Shown piece by piece: positions 23,354-33,175 of a stretch of 64,000 nucleotides of DNA. Location: the NCBI GenBank assembly GCA_029582165.1, contig CM055886.1, forward strand, positions 21,390,669 through 21,454,668, written 5' to 3'. The number at the start of each line of letters is the position of its first letter. Position 1 is the stretch's first letter. The position numbers and the translations under genes are program-made. The notes under the pieces are model-generated. The model was not told the DNA's origin and did not search any database. It worked only from the letters and a program-made list of their open reading frames with translations. This stretch comes from Portulaca oleracea. Lineage: Eukaryota > Streptophyta > Magnoliopsida > Caryophyllales > Portulacaceae.

Positions 23354-23395
23354 TCTTCCAAAGTTTGAGGACAAACTTTTTCAACCGGGGGTGTA

Positions 23396-24376
23396 TGATG
23401 CATAATTGATGGCCTTATGCATCAAGGTCAACCATGGAGACATCTAATACTCACCTAGAAGGTAGAAGAGTTCAAGTCTCTCTTTTGTCTCTCTACTTGG
23501 AAGGGATCAACTCATGCGGACGTATACTTTTGCTCCTTAATTCAAGGACCGTGAAGCTATCATAGAAGTCATCCTAGAAGGGATTATTCTACATTCCAAG
23601 AGCTTTCATATGGTTCAAGAATCTTTGAATTTGGATGAGAATCCAAGGAGTTATTCATATTTGTAATATAGTTTAGTATATTGTTTTCTTTATGATGTAA
23701 GCATTAGGATGGATGATGTAAGCCAATATGGGCTAGAGTCTTGAAGTTGTGCACGCCTAAGGGGAAGGGTTTCTACTATAAATACCCCCTCCTAGGTGCT
23801 TGTAATTCATTCAATTCATTCAAGTCATTCACATAGAATTTTTCAACACATGTTGTGTTCTTTCTAGCATTTGTGCTAGGCGTTTTAAATCTCTCTTTGT
23901 GGGATTCGAAATATCCCCTTCTTCTAGCTAAGGGTGGCAACCTTAGTGGTGAAAGGAAGGAATTGGAGTATTCTTGGAGGTGGTGAGTCTGTATCCTTCA
24001 AAGAATCTTCAAAAGCCATCAACTATCCATCTACCAATCGTCCATTTATCATCTAATTCGAGTGCTTCATCAAGAATTCAACAAGAATTCATCAAGCATT
24101 CATCAAGAAACGTGAGTTCTTCAACATTCACGTCCAAACTACCTTCGTCAACAACATTCCACATTCGTTCGTTCACTTGTTCGTTCATTCATCATTGATT
24201 CGTTCATTATTTCCATCTTTTGGTAACCATCTTTCATAGTTCTTCCCATCCTTTTTCATCCATTTCTATGCCATTTTTGGTTCTTTGGAACTTTGAGAAG
24301 GGAGATTCCTATCTTCGCTTTTAAAGATCCTTAGATTTTGTGTAATGAGATTGTTCCTTGGTCTCATTATGCATCA
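23396..24376 (+). repeat. 3' LTR of the gag-only element
   Basis: Also 981 bp. By eye it differs from the 5' LTR only in a small cluster after GGCGTTTT and one base near the GTATCC(G/T)TCAAAG site, pointing to a recent insertion. Confidence 0.95.
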
Positions 24377-24540
24377 AGTTTACCGTTTATTTTTAAACAT
24401 TTATGTTGCTCATTTTTTGAAAAAATTATATCTGACACCAATAATTCCGAATCCTGGATCCGCCACTTAGGCTTGGCTACACTATCAATTTTGCTTCATG
24501 GAAGAGACTTAGAACAATATTATTCATTCTTATTTTAGAT

Positions 24541-24829
24541 ATTAATAATATTTTAGATTTGTGGCATACATAGCCATTTTGTTGATGGCCCACTGCAACA
24601 ATTGTTTATGACCGTCGGAAATCTACCATAACGAGTGTACTTATGACCATTTAAGTTCGTGGTATAGTTGTTATATTTATGACCATTATATGATGACTGC
24701 TTCATAACGACTCTATTTGTCTTTTCAAATGGGCTTGACACGCCATATAGTCAATCTTCCTTGTCTTCTTTCTTTATTCATATTCTGCGTACACATCAGT
24801 TAATTGCTTACTCCATGCTCTTGGCCTCT
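24541..24829. other. No gene seen
   Basis: AT-rich sequence after the last copia piece. A few short repeats of TTATGACC are visible; nothing else. Confidence 0.4.
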
Positions 24830-24939
24830 AGCGCATGAGTTCAAGAGTAATTGTGTTAATTGGAGCGAAGGTCTATTGCGATTTGCATATAAGTGAAGCC
24901 AAAATGACTTTCAAACCAATGGTCCCCTACCATAATCAA

Positions 24940-25090
24940 TCTTTGCTATCAAGGTAATGGCTCACTTCCCATTCGTCTCCTCCATGGTTCGAATCATGAG
25001 TGGAGCATTCCTCCTTACTAGATTCAGGAGTGTTTGGGCCCAACTTTGGACATTGGCATCCCACCCCACAATATTCCCAAGCTTAGTGTA
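24940..25090 (+). repeat. SINE-like copy 1
   Basis: A-box-like AAGGTAATGGCTC near 24953 and B box GGTTCGAATCA at 24986-24996, then a tail with CAACTTTGGACATTGGCATCC. The tail closely matches that at 56395-56440, so the two are probably one family. Confidence 0.55.
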
Positions 25091-25129
25091 GCTAAACTCC
25101 CGGACACTGTGCAGTAGGATATGCCACAG

Positions 25130-26143
25130 AGGAAAGTCGGTCAGTCATTTCATCTCCAATAGTTCCAAAGCTTGTAATAGACTGTAATACTGCTCCCATG
25201 TCAATCAAGATTTCCGACAAATGCTATCCGTCTACAAGAGTTTACAAAAGTGATAGGGCTCTCCTTTCAGATAAGACTAACTATTGGTGCAAGAAACAGG
25301 GCAAGTTGGTCCATCGCCGTGAGAGCTTTGGGAATGAATCAACCTACTACTACTTGCAGGAGGCACGACATGGGAAAAGGAAGGTCATATTAATGCTATG
25401 CTACCATTAAAAAAAAAAAAAAAGACCGATGCCAACAACGAATTCTCGAGCTTGCTAACAAGTACGACAATTGCATACCATATGAGGTGAGAGCGCATTT
25501 AATTGCTTCGGCCGGTTCAATATGACTGTTTGCGTAAACTTTCTGTTTTCCACTAAAACCTGTGTCCCAATAGTCATACATACATCTTTACTGTTTGGAA
25601 ATGCTTCACATGTTACAGTAAACCTCTGGTATTTTGTTTTTCGGTTTAGTGTTGGGTATCGACAACAATTAATCATGAAATAATTGCTAAATTTCTAGAA
25701 TGATAGATGAACGCACTTAATTGCTCTACATCTTATGTTTCAAGGACCAAATTGAACCATAATATATTAGTTAATTAAGAACTCCAAGAGAAATATTACG
25801 TACTAATATATTTTGCTCACATAAGCTATTGAATGAGAGAATCTGTCAACTTTCTAGATACAAGATCAGCAATTTTAATAATTGACAAATCATTAAGATT
25901 ATTGAAATTTCGGTAATTTTAAACTTACCATATATATATAGATATTAACTTTTTTGATAGAAATTTATGAAATATTAACTTTTACTAATATTAGTTGCTT
26001 AAAATGAGTTTTTTCCTACAGAATTGTATACTGGAGAAACAAATTGTTTTCTTTAATAAAAAATATCTTTACGTTATTTGATACATGGAATAATTCACTT
26101 TATATTAAATCTATGTTCCGTATCTATTGGTTTAACCTGTATC
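25130..26143. other. No gene seen
   Basis: A 15-base A run sits at about 25410-25424, after a moderately open stretch (25198-25410). This could mark a retroposed fragment, but no duplication or homology is evident. The rest is AT-rich. Confidence 0.4.
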
Positions 26144-26435
26144 TGTAACACTCCGGACCCTCTTGGGTCGCGAAAATTATCGAAAACTGCTTCAACGATC
26201 GCTGACTGGCCTCACAAATCACCACAAGTCTTTCCAGCGTGCTTCTTCCTTGCTCACACGCTGCTTGGAAAAACTTCCCAGGAGGTCACCCATTCTGTGA
26301 CTACTCCCAGCCAAGCACGCTTAACTGAGGAGTTCCCAATGGATGATGTACCATAAAAGAAGGTGCACCTTGGTGATATAAGTAGTCATTTTAATCCTTT
26401 TAAGCAACACTTAACCATATACCTAGGGTGTTACA
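26144..26435 (-). repeat. Cassandra LTR 1 with 5S-like domain
   Basis: 292 bp. 5S-like core at about 26273-26341: the minus strand has GAACTCCTCAGTTAAGCGTG and GGGTGACCTCCTGGGAAGT, matching the central and 3' part of plant 5S rRNA. Confidence 0.9.
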
Positions 26436-26569
26436 ATCACCCCCACTTAAGCGCACAACATCCTCGTTGTGCCACAGTCTACTCCAGAATCTTTGCCCCA
26501 CTAGGTGACTGCCCATGGATCTCCCGTCTACTGGAGCAGCTCAGGTCGCGAGTCGGCTCTCATAACATC

Positions 26570-26921
26570 GGTAACGCCCCAGCCCCTCTCGGGTCGTGGA
26601 CGTTTCCGAGAAACTACTTATAGGATCGCTGACTGGTCCCACAAATCACCACGAGTTTTCCAGCGTGTTTCGTGACTTCAGGGATTGCTAACTAGCCCCA
26701 CAAATCACCACGAGTTTTTCCAGCGTGCTTCGTCCTCGCTCACACGCTGCCTATGAAAACTTACCAGGAGGTCACCCATCCTGAGACTACTACCAGCCAA
26801 GCACGCTTAACTGAGAAGTTCCCAACGGATGAGCTAGCATAAAAGAAGGTAAACTTTGGTGATATAAGTAGTCATTTCAGTTCCTTTAAGCCACACTTAA
26901 CCATATACCTGGGGTGTTACA
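26570..26921 (-). repeat. Cassandra LTR 2, with about 60-bp internal duplication
   Basis: 352 bp. The segment around CACAAATCACCACGAGTTTTCCAGCGTG is present twice, explaining the extra 60 bp. 5S-like core at about 26759-26825. Confidence 0.9.
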
Positions 26922-27056
26922 ATCACCCCCCACTTCAGCACACAACGTCCTCGTTGTGTACAATCCACTCCAGAATCTTTGCTCCGCTAGGTGACTGCCC
27001 ATGGATCTCCCATCCACTAGCGCAGCTCACGGTCGCGGGTCGGCTCTGATACCATC

Positions 27057-27349
27057 TCTAATGCCTCGATCCCTTCCGCGCCGCGGACATTACTTATAAC
27101 CGCTTCAAAGATAGCTGACTAGCCCCACAAATCACCAAGAGTCATTCCGGCGTGCTTCGTCCTTGCTCATACGCTGCAGGGTAAAACTTCACAGGAGGTC
27201 ACCCATATTGAGACTACTCCCAGCCAATCAAGCTTAACAGGGGAGTTCCCAACAAATGAGCTACCTTAAAAGAAGGTGGACCTTGGTGATATAAGTAGTA
27301 ATTTCAATCCCTTTAGGCCACACTTTAACCACATACCCGGGGTATTACA
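27057..27349 (-). repeat. Cassandra LTR 3
   Basis: 293 bp, more diverged (CTAATGCCTCG start). 5S-like core at about 27187-27252. The adjacent primer site reads TGGTATCAGAGCCGAC on the minus strand. Confidence 0.9.
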
Positions 27350-27484
27350 CTCACCTCCACTTAAGCGCACAACATCCTCTTTGTACCTCAATCCACTCCA
27401 GAATATTTGCCCCGCTTGGTGACTATCCATGGATCTCCCGTCCATTGGCACAGCTCACGGTCGTGGGTCGGCTCTAATACCATC

Positions 27485-27778
27485 TGTAACGCCCTGGCCC
27501 CTCTCGGGTCGCGGGTATTACCGATAATTGCTTCAAAGATTGGTGACTGACCTCACAAATCACCACGAGTCTTTGCAACGTGCTTCATCCTTGCTCACAC
27601 GCAGCCTGGAAAAATTACCAATGAGGACACCCATCCTAAGACTACTCTCAGCCAAACAAGCTTAACTAAGGAGTTCCCAATAGATGAGCTACCATAAAAG
27701 AAGGTGCACCTTGGTGATATAAGCAGTCATTTCAATCCCTTTAACCCACACTTTAACCACATACCTAGCGTATTACCA
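27485..27778 (-). repeat. Cassandra LTR 4
   Basis: About 294 bp, TGTAACGCC start. 5S-like core at about 27614-27680. Directly followed by LTR 5 with only a few bases between. Confidence 0.9.
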
Positions 27779-27780
27779 TA

Positions 27781-28073
27781 TGTGACGCCCCGGCCCCTCT
27801 CGGGCCGTGGACGTTTCCGAGAAACTGCTTCTGGGATCGCTGACTGGCTTCACAAATCACCACGAGTCTTTCCAATGTGCTTCGTCCTCGTTCACACGTT
27901 GCCTAGGAAAACTTCCCAAGAGGTCACCTATCCTGAGAGTAATCCCAGCCAAACACGCTTAACTGAAGAGTTCCCAACAGATGAGCTACCATAAAAGAAG
28001 ATGTACCTTGGTGATATAAGTAGTCATTTCAATTCCTTTAAGCCACACTTAACCATATACCTGTGGTGTTACA
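27781..28073 (-). repeat. Cassandra LTR 5
   Basis: 293 bp, TGTGACGCCCC start and GGTGTTACA end. 5S-like core at about 27911-27976. Its right end carries the second copy of the GTATC duplication. Confidence 0.9.
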
Positions 28074-28199
28074 GTATCCATGGGGGTTTCTAAAAATGAA
28101 AACAAAATTGTATTTAGGGATGAATCTAGTGTTATATATAGCAACGGAGTCAAGTGACCACTGATTTTTTTCCCCCAAAAAATATGGCACTACAAAAAA

Positions 28200-28655
28200 G
28201 CATCACTTGTGCCACGGTAAAATTCGTGGCACAAGTTCTAAATTCCCGTGGCAAAACCGTCTTGCCACGGGTTTTCTTCAAATTAGCCCCGTGGCACAAG
28301 TGGCCGTGGCAAGGGTGTAGCCACGAGAAACTTACTACCGTGGCTAAATGAAAAATCGTAGCCACGGGAGCTCCCGTGGCAAGCACTGTCCTTTGCCACG
28401 GGAAGACCCGTGGCAATCACTTTTCTTGCCACGTGTAGTCCCGTGGCAATCACTTTTCTTGTCATGTGAAGTCCCGAGGCAGCCAATTTTCTTGCCACGT
28501 GTAGTCCTGTGGCAATCACTTTTCTTGCCACGTGAAGTCCCGTGGCAACCAATTTTCTTGCCACATGAAGTCCCGTGGCAATCACTTTTCTCGCCACATG
28601 AAGGCCCGTGGCAATCACTTTTCTTGCCACATAAATTCCTGTGGCAATAGCGTTT
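28200..28655. repeat. Left subterminal array, 33-bp units
   Basis: After scattered GCCACGGG/CCCGTGGC motifs, eight 33-bp units run from about 28391 to 28655. Each reads like TTGCCACG..GTCCCGTGGCAA plus a short TCACTTTTC linker, so each unit is itself a hyphenated palindrome. Confidence 0.9.
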
Positions 28656-29730
28656 TGGGCCATGTTACAATTAGCATACATTGTACCTTAAACTAGAATA
28701 ATTAATATCGATATTAATTGATATAACATATATAATATAACTAAGAAATATAATAATTGTCTCAGAATATAAAAAGAAGAAATTATATATATATATGTAT
28801 GTATATAGTATCAAAAGATATTCCACAATACACCTGAATAGTTTTTTTTTTTAAAAAAAGAAGAAAGTCACACTAATACCTAACACAAAACTCAACTAGC
28901 TAAGCAAAGTTCATAAAATAAATCTGCACAACTAGCCATCCAATAACTATAAGTCTTCCTTGAGTTGAACTATCTCTTAAAACAAACTTAACTTCAATTT
29001 TTGCATGGTCTGCAAGATGACGAATTGTTTTCTTGGAAAAAGAGAACATGATAGGAAAAATAACAACATTAGCATTATTCAAAAATTTGTAAAACACAAA
29101 TAGTAAATCACAAGAGTTCTAGTTAAGAATACTAAGACTTGTTTAAGAATACTTATCCATATTGAAAATATAGCACAAATTTCAGCAAAACCTCCTATAT
29201 TAACTGAGCTATACAATAGTTAACACTAATCATCAAACGCCTACAAGTTAAAAAATGTTCATGGCTATATTAAAATGGGTCACACACCCCTATAAGTTGA
29301 GCAACCCAATGGTTAACACTGGCCATAAATCACAAGCAAGTTAAAGTGCGTTGATAGGTATATTAAAACGGGTCATACCCATATGGAAATATTGAAAAAA
29401 TTTCGGTAATACCTACCTTGTAAAATGAGCTACCCATTGGATAACACTAACCGCAAAACACCTGCAAGTCAAAGAACGTTAATAGCTATTAAAATGGGTC
29501 ACACACCCATATATTACAATCACCAATAAACACATTTATTGAACTTCTATTTTGATCAATAACTAAACCCAATACCAATTCACAGTAATGATTGTGTTTC
29601 AAACCGTAGTCTTTGTGGGAAATAAGCTAAAGTGTCATTTTTTCAAATGACAACATGCAAAGTGTAAACATAACCCAAAAGCAGAGAAGGATAGAAATAA
29701 GCACACATTTGAAAAACTTACCAACAAATA
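28656..29730. other. AT-rich spacer, 3' side of the Ptta gene
   Basis: No gene. Phrases such as GGTCACACACCC..TAT and TGGTTAACACTA recur two or three times between 29230 and 29520, suggesting degenerate repeats of about 110-130 bp. Confidence 0.5.
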
Positions 29731-32642
29731 TCAACAATTTCTTCCCATGTCACCACTAGCAGAAGATGTGAAGAATTGATTCATCATGTTCATCATCTTT
29801 TTTTCCCACAACTGATTGTTAGCTTCAATCTTGGCATCCATTTCTTCTCTAATCATCTTAGCTTCTTGCTTAGCTTCTTCAGCTTCTTTTCTGGCTTGCT
29901 CCGCTTCTATTCTTGCTTCTTCAGCTTCTTTTCGAGCATCTTCAACATCTTTCTTGGCCTTTTCAAGACTTTCATCGGCTCTCTTCTAGTATTCAATAAT
30001 ATCTTGAGCAAGGTCCAAGCGAGAAGGCTTTACTCCAAAATAGTTGGTTATGTTCTTGCCCGGTCCATATGCGCGCAAATATCCATGAGTATCTTTACCG
30101 AGTAGCTCTTGGAAAATTTGTTCATCTGTCTTGTCATTAAGGCCTTTTTCTCTTTCATCTATCAATTTCTCAATTTCCGCCTACATTGGATATCAATTTG
30201 TTAAATACATATAATACTTATGCTTTGAAAACAATCATGAAGCTTTTTTTTTTCATTAGCAACAATCATGAAGAATAAGAAATCAATAATTAATACTCAC
30301 CTTTGCTTTCATGTTGTTTGCAAGGGTTTCAGCATTTACTTCTTTATCAGATTTTCTTGTACGAGATTTAAGAATCAAATCAAGCCTAGAACAATCTTTG
30401 TGATATTTCTGCTTCTATAACATTTTTGAAAAAGATTGACAACAACAACAAACTGGTAGTCAAATTTCAATCATTTCTCAAAATTATTAGTCTTGTAATA
30501 AGTTCAGACAAGCTTAAACTTAAATTAATACTTACAAATTCATGTCTCAAACGAGCATAACTCTGAGTGCCATTATAGTGAGGCATTCGTTGCAATGCTC
30601 TACTTTCCCGAGCTTTACCACTTTTCTCCTACGAAATATTTAACCTATATAAGCAATGGTAACTCAAATTCGTAACGTATATTATAAGTATATATTACCT
30701 GAAATTCGTTAGAGCTCCATAAATCAACTAAGTACTCCCAATCTCCTTTTGACATATGTTGAGGTCTGTTTCTCTTGCGCTGTGCTTTTGTTGTGAGCTT
30801 TGCATCATCAAAATACTTACGCTTCAACTTATGCCTACTATCCCTAAATATACATCTTGCATGTTTAAGGACAACAGCTCTCTTTAGCTCCGGGCTATCA
30901 AAGGTAAATACCTCCTGAAAAATTGTATTAACGTTACTAATGAGCAAAGTACTAAAATATTTTTCACTTTAATAAACCAAGAATGCTCATTAGCTACCTG
31001 TACACAAGTCCACAAATGCTCCAAAGCCTCGGGCTTGATTTTATCCCAACAACTTACTTGAACAGGAATAACAGTTCGATTTCTAACTTGATTGCCCAAA
31101 AAATGAGAAAAAATTGATGCATTCTCACCGACAGGATTACCATCATCATTAAACTCCAATGTTAACTTTTGACCAGGAGGCAACCCAGTTAGCTTTCTAC
31201 AATACACAACCCCTCTTGTTTTCTTCACTGTTCCTGAAGAAAAGAAAATACAAAATCTCGACAAATTAGGTTAAATCAGTTTGAGATCATCAATGACATA
31301 TTTGATTCTTTTATTACCACCAAGAAAAAGCAAGTACCGGGAATGTTAGGTTGTGTTCCTTCATCGTCAACTTCCTCATTTGTAAGTGATAAAATTTGAT
31401 CTTCCACTGGATGCTCATCAGTACACATCCCCACAATTTGTCTATTTTCATTTCCTATAGTGAATTTCCTACTCACTATTAGTTGTGCTTTAATTTTAAT
31501 TGAAAAAACAATATTTTATAAAACAAATTCTAGCAATAAAGAAATACCAAGACTGATTGGTGATCCTTCATTTCCAGAAGACAACGTCTGATCTTCATTT
31601 ATAGGTCTTGTTGCACTCCCTATTTAAATTTATCATATCTACATTACGTTTTTCCTCTAAGAAAAGCAATCTAAAACCTAGTTCTCATTTCATGACTAGT
31701 GACATGCAGCACAATTAAATTATAACTAAGTATGGGACAATATTAACTATTATCGAGATTGTACCTTGGTCTGCTCCACCATTATCAAGAAGCTGATGAT
31801 CACTACCATGATTGTCAAAACCTTGTGATTCCTCTGATCCTTCTATTAATGATATTAATTAAAAATATTAAAAAGGAACATTGCTTGAGTATAATAAGTA
31901 AGAAGCATATTAATTTAACATTTAAAAACAATCACCTTCATCATTAAAGACATTGTTGCCATGTGATAGTTGTTGACTACTTAATGCTACAAATAGACAA
32001 GATACACGGTAAACCACATCGTCGTTAGTGATAAAATGATTAAATATGAAAGAAAATAAATAATAAATATAAAAGATTTGCATATTTATACCTTGCTCCA
32101 CAACTTTAAAGGCTGCGACAATCTTTTTCAATGCTTCATCGTCTACCACTGCTTTTTGTTGTTTCCTACTCATAAGTATGAAGTTGGCCATGGACATAGG
32201 TGCAATCGTTTGCTTCTTTTTGGGGTCAGCAACTGATTTTGAAGTCCTAGTCTATAATGTGAGCATCTTATTAGAATCACTTTACCACACAAACATATGA
32301 AAAATATATTTGTTAATGTGTATTTACCTTTTTCAGAAGTGGACTTGTATGGTCTTGTTGTGCTTCATGAGATTCATCGGTTGATGAACTAAATTCATCA
32401 TGAGCATCATCATTATCTGGAACATATTCAGAATCTACATCCATTGGTGCTTTTCCCTTCCCTTTTCCATGCTTCCTATTAGTACTGTCTACTAAACTTG
32501 TAAATGTATTGGCAATGCCCTTAACCCCCAAAGCCTCAAGTCTTAACTTGTTCTCCCTAATCCTTGTCATCCTCAGCTTCTCGTACTCTTTTCCATTAGT
32601 TGTTTGCTTGTTTAAATCCAAATTCCTTGCAACCTTTGACAT
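29731..32642 (-). pseudogene. Ptta/En-Spm plant transposase-like accessory gene
   Basis: Starts MSKVARNLDLNKQ at 32642 and ends ..SGDMGRNC with TGA at 29731-29733, spread over about ten exons. A basic, acidic-patched N terminus (GKGKGKAPMDVDSEY) precedes the conserved part in exon 31230-31000: GVVYCRKLTGLPPGQKLTLEFNDDGNPVGENASIFSHFLGNQVR and VSCWDKIKPEALEHLW. Further exons have KRKYFDDAKLTT..NRPQHMSKGDWEYLVDLW, then QMP-HYNGTQSYARL, then a long A/E/K coiled coil (KDVEDARKEAEEARIEAEQARKEAEEAK). One TAG (29986-29988) interrupts the coiled-coil exon. These features fit the Ptta family. It lies downstream of TNP2 in the same orientation. Confidence 0.8.
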
Positions 32643-33175
32643 TCTTCATTGCTAAAATCACTACTAGATTTAAACATGCATGGTAATACATATATAAATC
32701 ACAGAGAAACATATGTATTCCATTTGAGTAGAATAAGTAATAGTGAATGTTAGTCATTAAATCTTGGCATTCAAAATACCAAAATAGGCAAAGTAAACCA
32801 CATCCTATCTATTAATATATGTAAAAGATTACCTCCAACTTAATAATCCTTTCTCACAATTTAAAAGCATACCATGAACAGCACAAAAAAGCAAGCACAA
32901 GAACACCTCTTAAATCATCAACACACAAAGAGAAATCATCACCATGTATCAAAGTAACCATGTATTGTTGCATACTAGTATCAAAACTATCATGTATTGT
33001 TGCATACTAGTAACAATAGAAAAAAAAAAAAAAGGAAATCTTCACCACAAAGTATCAAAGTAACCATGTATTGTTGCATACTAGTAAAAATAGGAAAAAA
33101 GGAAATGAATATAAGAGTATATAACTACTACTATGTATCTTCAAAGACACGATGTGATAACATCTTATTCTTTAA
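32643..33175. other. Intergenic spacer between the two CACTA genes
   Basis: AT-rich. CATGTATTGTTGCATACTAGTA is repeated four times between about 32957 and 33090 with CAAAGTAACCATG, a small degenerate tandem array. The promoter of the accessory gene should be here, but no clear TATA box was picked out. Confidence 0.5.

Larger units (their letters stand above)
20061..24376 (+). mobile_element. Gag-protease-only LTR retrotransposon (TR-GAG-like), recent
   Basis: 4,316 bp with two 981-bp LTRs that are almost identical, a perfect tRNA-iMet site at 21046-21057, a single gag-PR coding region, and a purine-rich tract just before the 3' LTR at 23396. Flanks AGTCT (20056-20060) and AGTTT (24377-24381) match at 4 of 5 positions, a likely target duplication. 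RT, RNase H and integrase are absent with no scar, so this looks like an established non-autonomous form. Gag and protease resemble the CRM-like style, which could be the helper lineage (inference). Confidence 0.93.
19752..24467. mobile_element. Non-autonomous TIR element (CAGGGGCGGATC ends) carrying an LTR element
   Basis: The left end CAGGGGCGGATCTAC and the inverse of the right end, AGTGGCGGATCCAGG, form short imperfect TIRs. TAGGCT is duplicated on both sides (19746-19751 and 24468-24473), and removing one copy restores the copia reading frame. Without the nested LTR element it is only about 400 bp, MITE-sized. The CAGGGGCGGA-type end recalls hAT-like MITEs, but the 6-bp duplication is short of the 8 bp expected, so the superfamily is open. 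Confidence 0.7.
17840..24560 (+). pseudogene. Second copia gag-pol relic, split in three by insertions
   Basis: Pieces at about 17840-18290, 19657-19751 and 24468-24560. The first has gag/protease-like KANLVEGNEV, VDDKAPTHFCVNKALMYDIKD and NVLNLLSLSRNLIS. The second reads NATSKTINGNASLL..LWICG. Removing the TRIM and the TIR element with its inserts joins TGGCATAGTAGGCT to TGGCTACACT, giving WHSRLGYTINF, the copia pre-integrase motif LWHxRLGH. It is very degraded. This reconstruction shows one copia copy was target for two independent insertions. Confidence 0.7.
26144..28073 (-). mobile_element. Cassandra TRIM retrotransposon, five-LTR tandem form
   Basis: Five LTRs of about 292 bp, the first four separated or bounded by three internal domains of about 130 bp, the last two abutting: LTR-int-LTR-int-LTR-int-LTR-LTR. 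The minus-strand LTR reads TGTAACACC...GCGTTACA and contains a 5S-rRNA-like domain, the hallmark of Cassandra. Internal domains carry TGGTATCAGAGCC-type primer sites on the minus strand (clearest at 27031-27054). A single perfect 5-bp duplication, GTATC, flanks the whole array (26139-26143 and 28074-28078). No coding sequence is present, as usual for Cassandra. Confidence 0.93.

Noticed and set aside
26144..28073. Cluster of real 5S rRNA genes
   Set aside because: Only part of 5S is conserved, it lies inside TGTAAC..GTTACA LTRs with primer sites between, and the repeat unit is that of Cassandra.
28283..28681. 132-codon minus-strand frame with repeated VIATGLHVARK
   Set aside because: It lies exactly on the 33-bp subterminal repeats. 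A unit length divisible by three keeps a frame open without coding.
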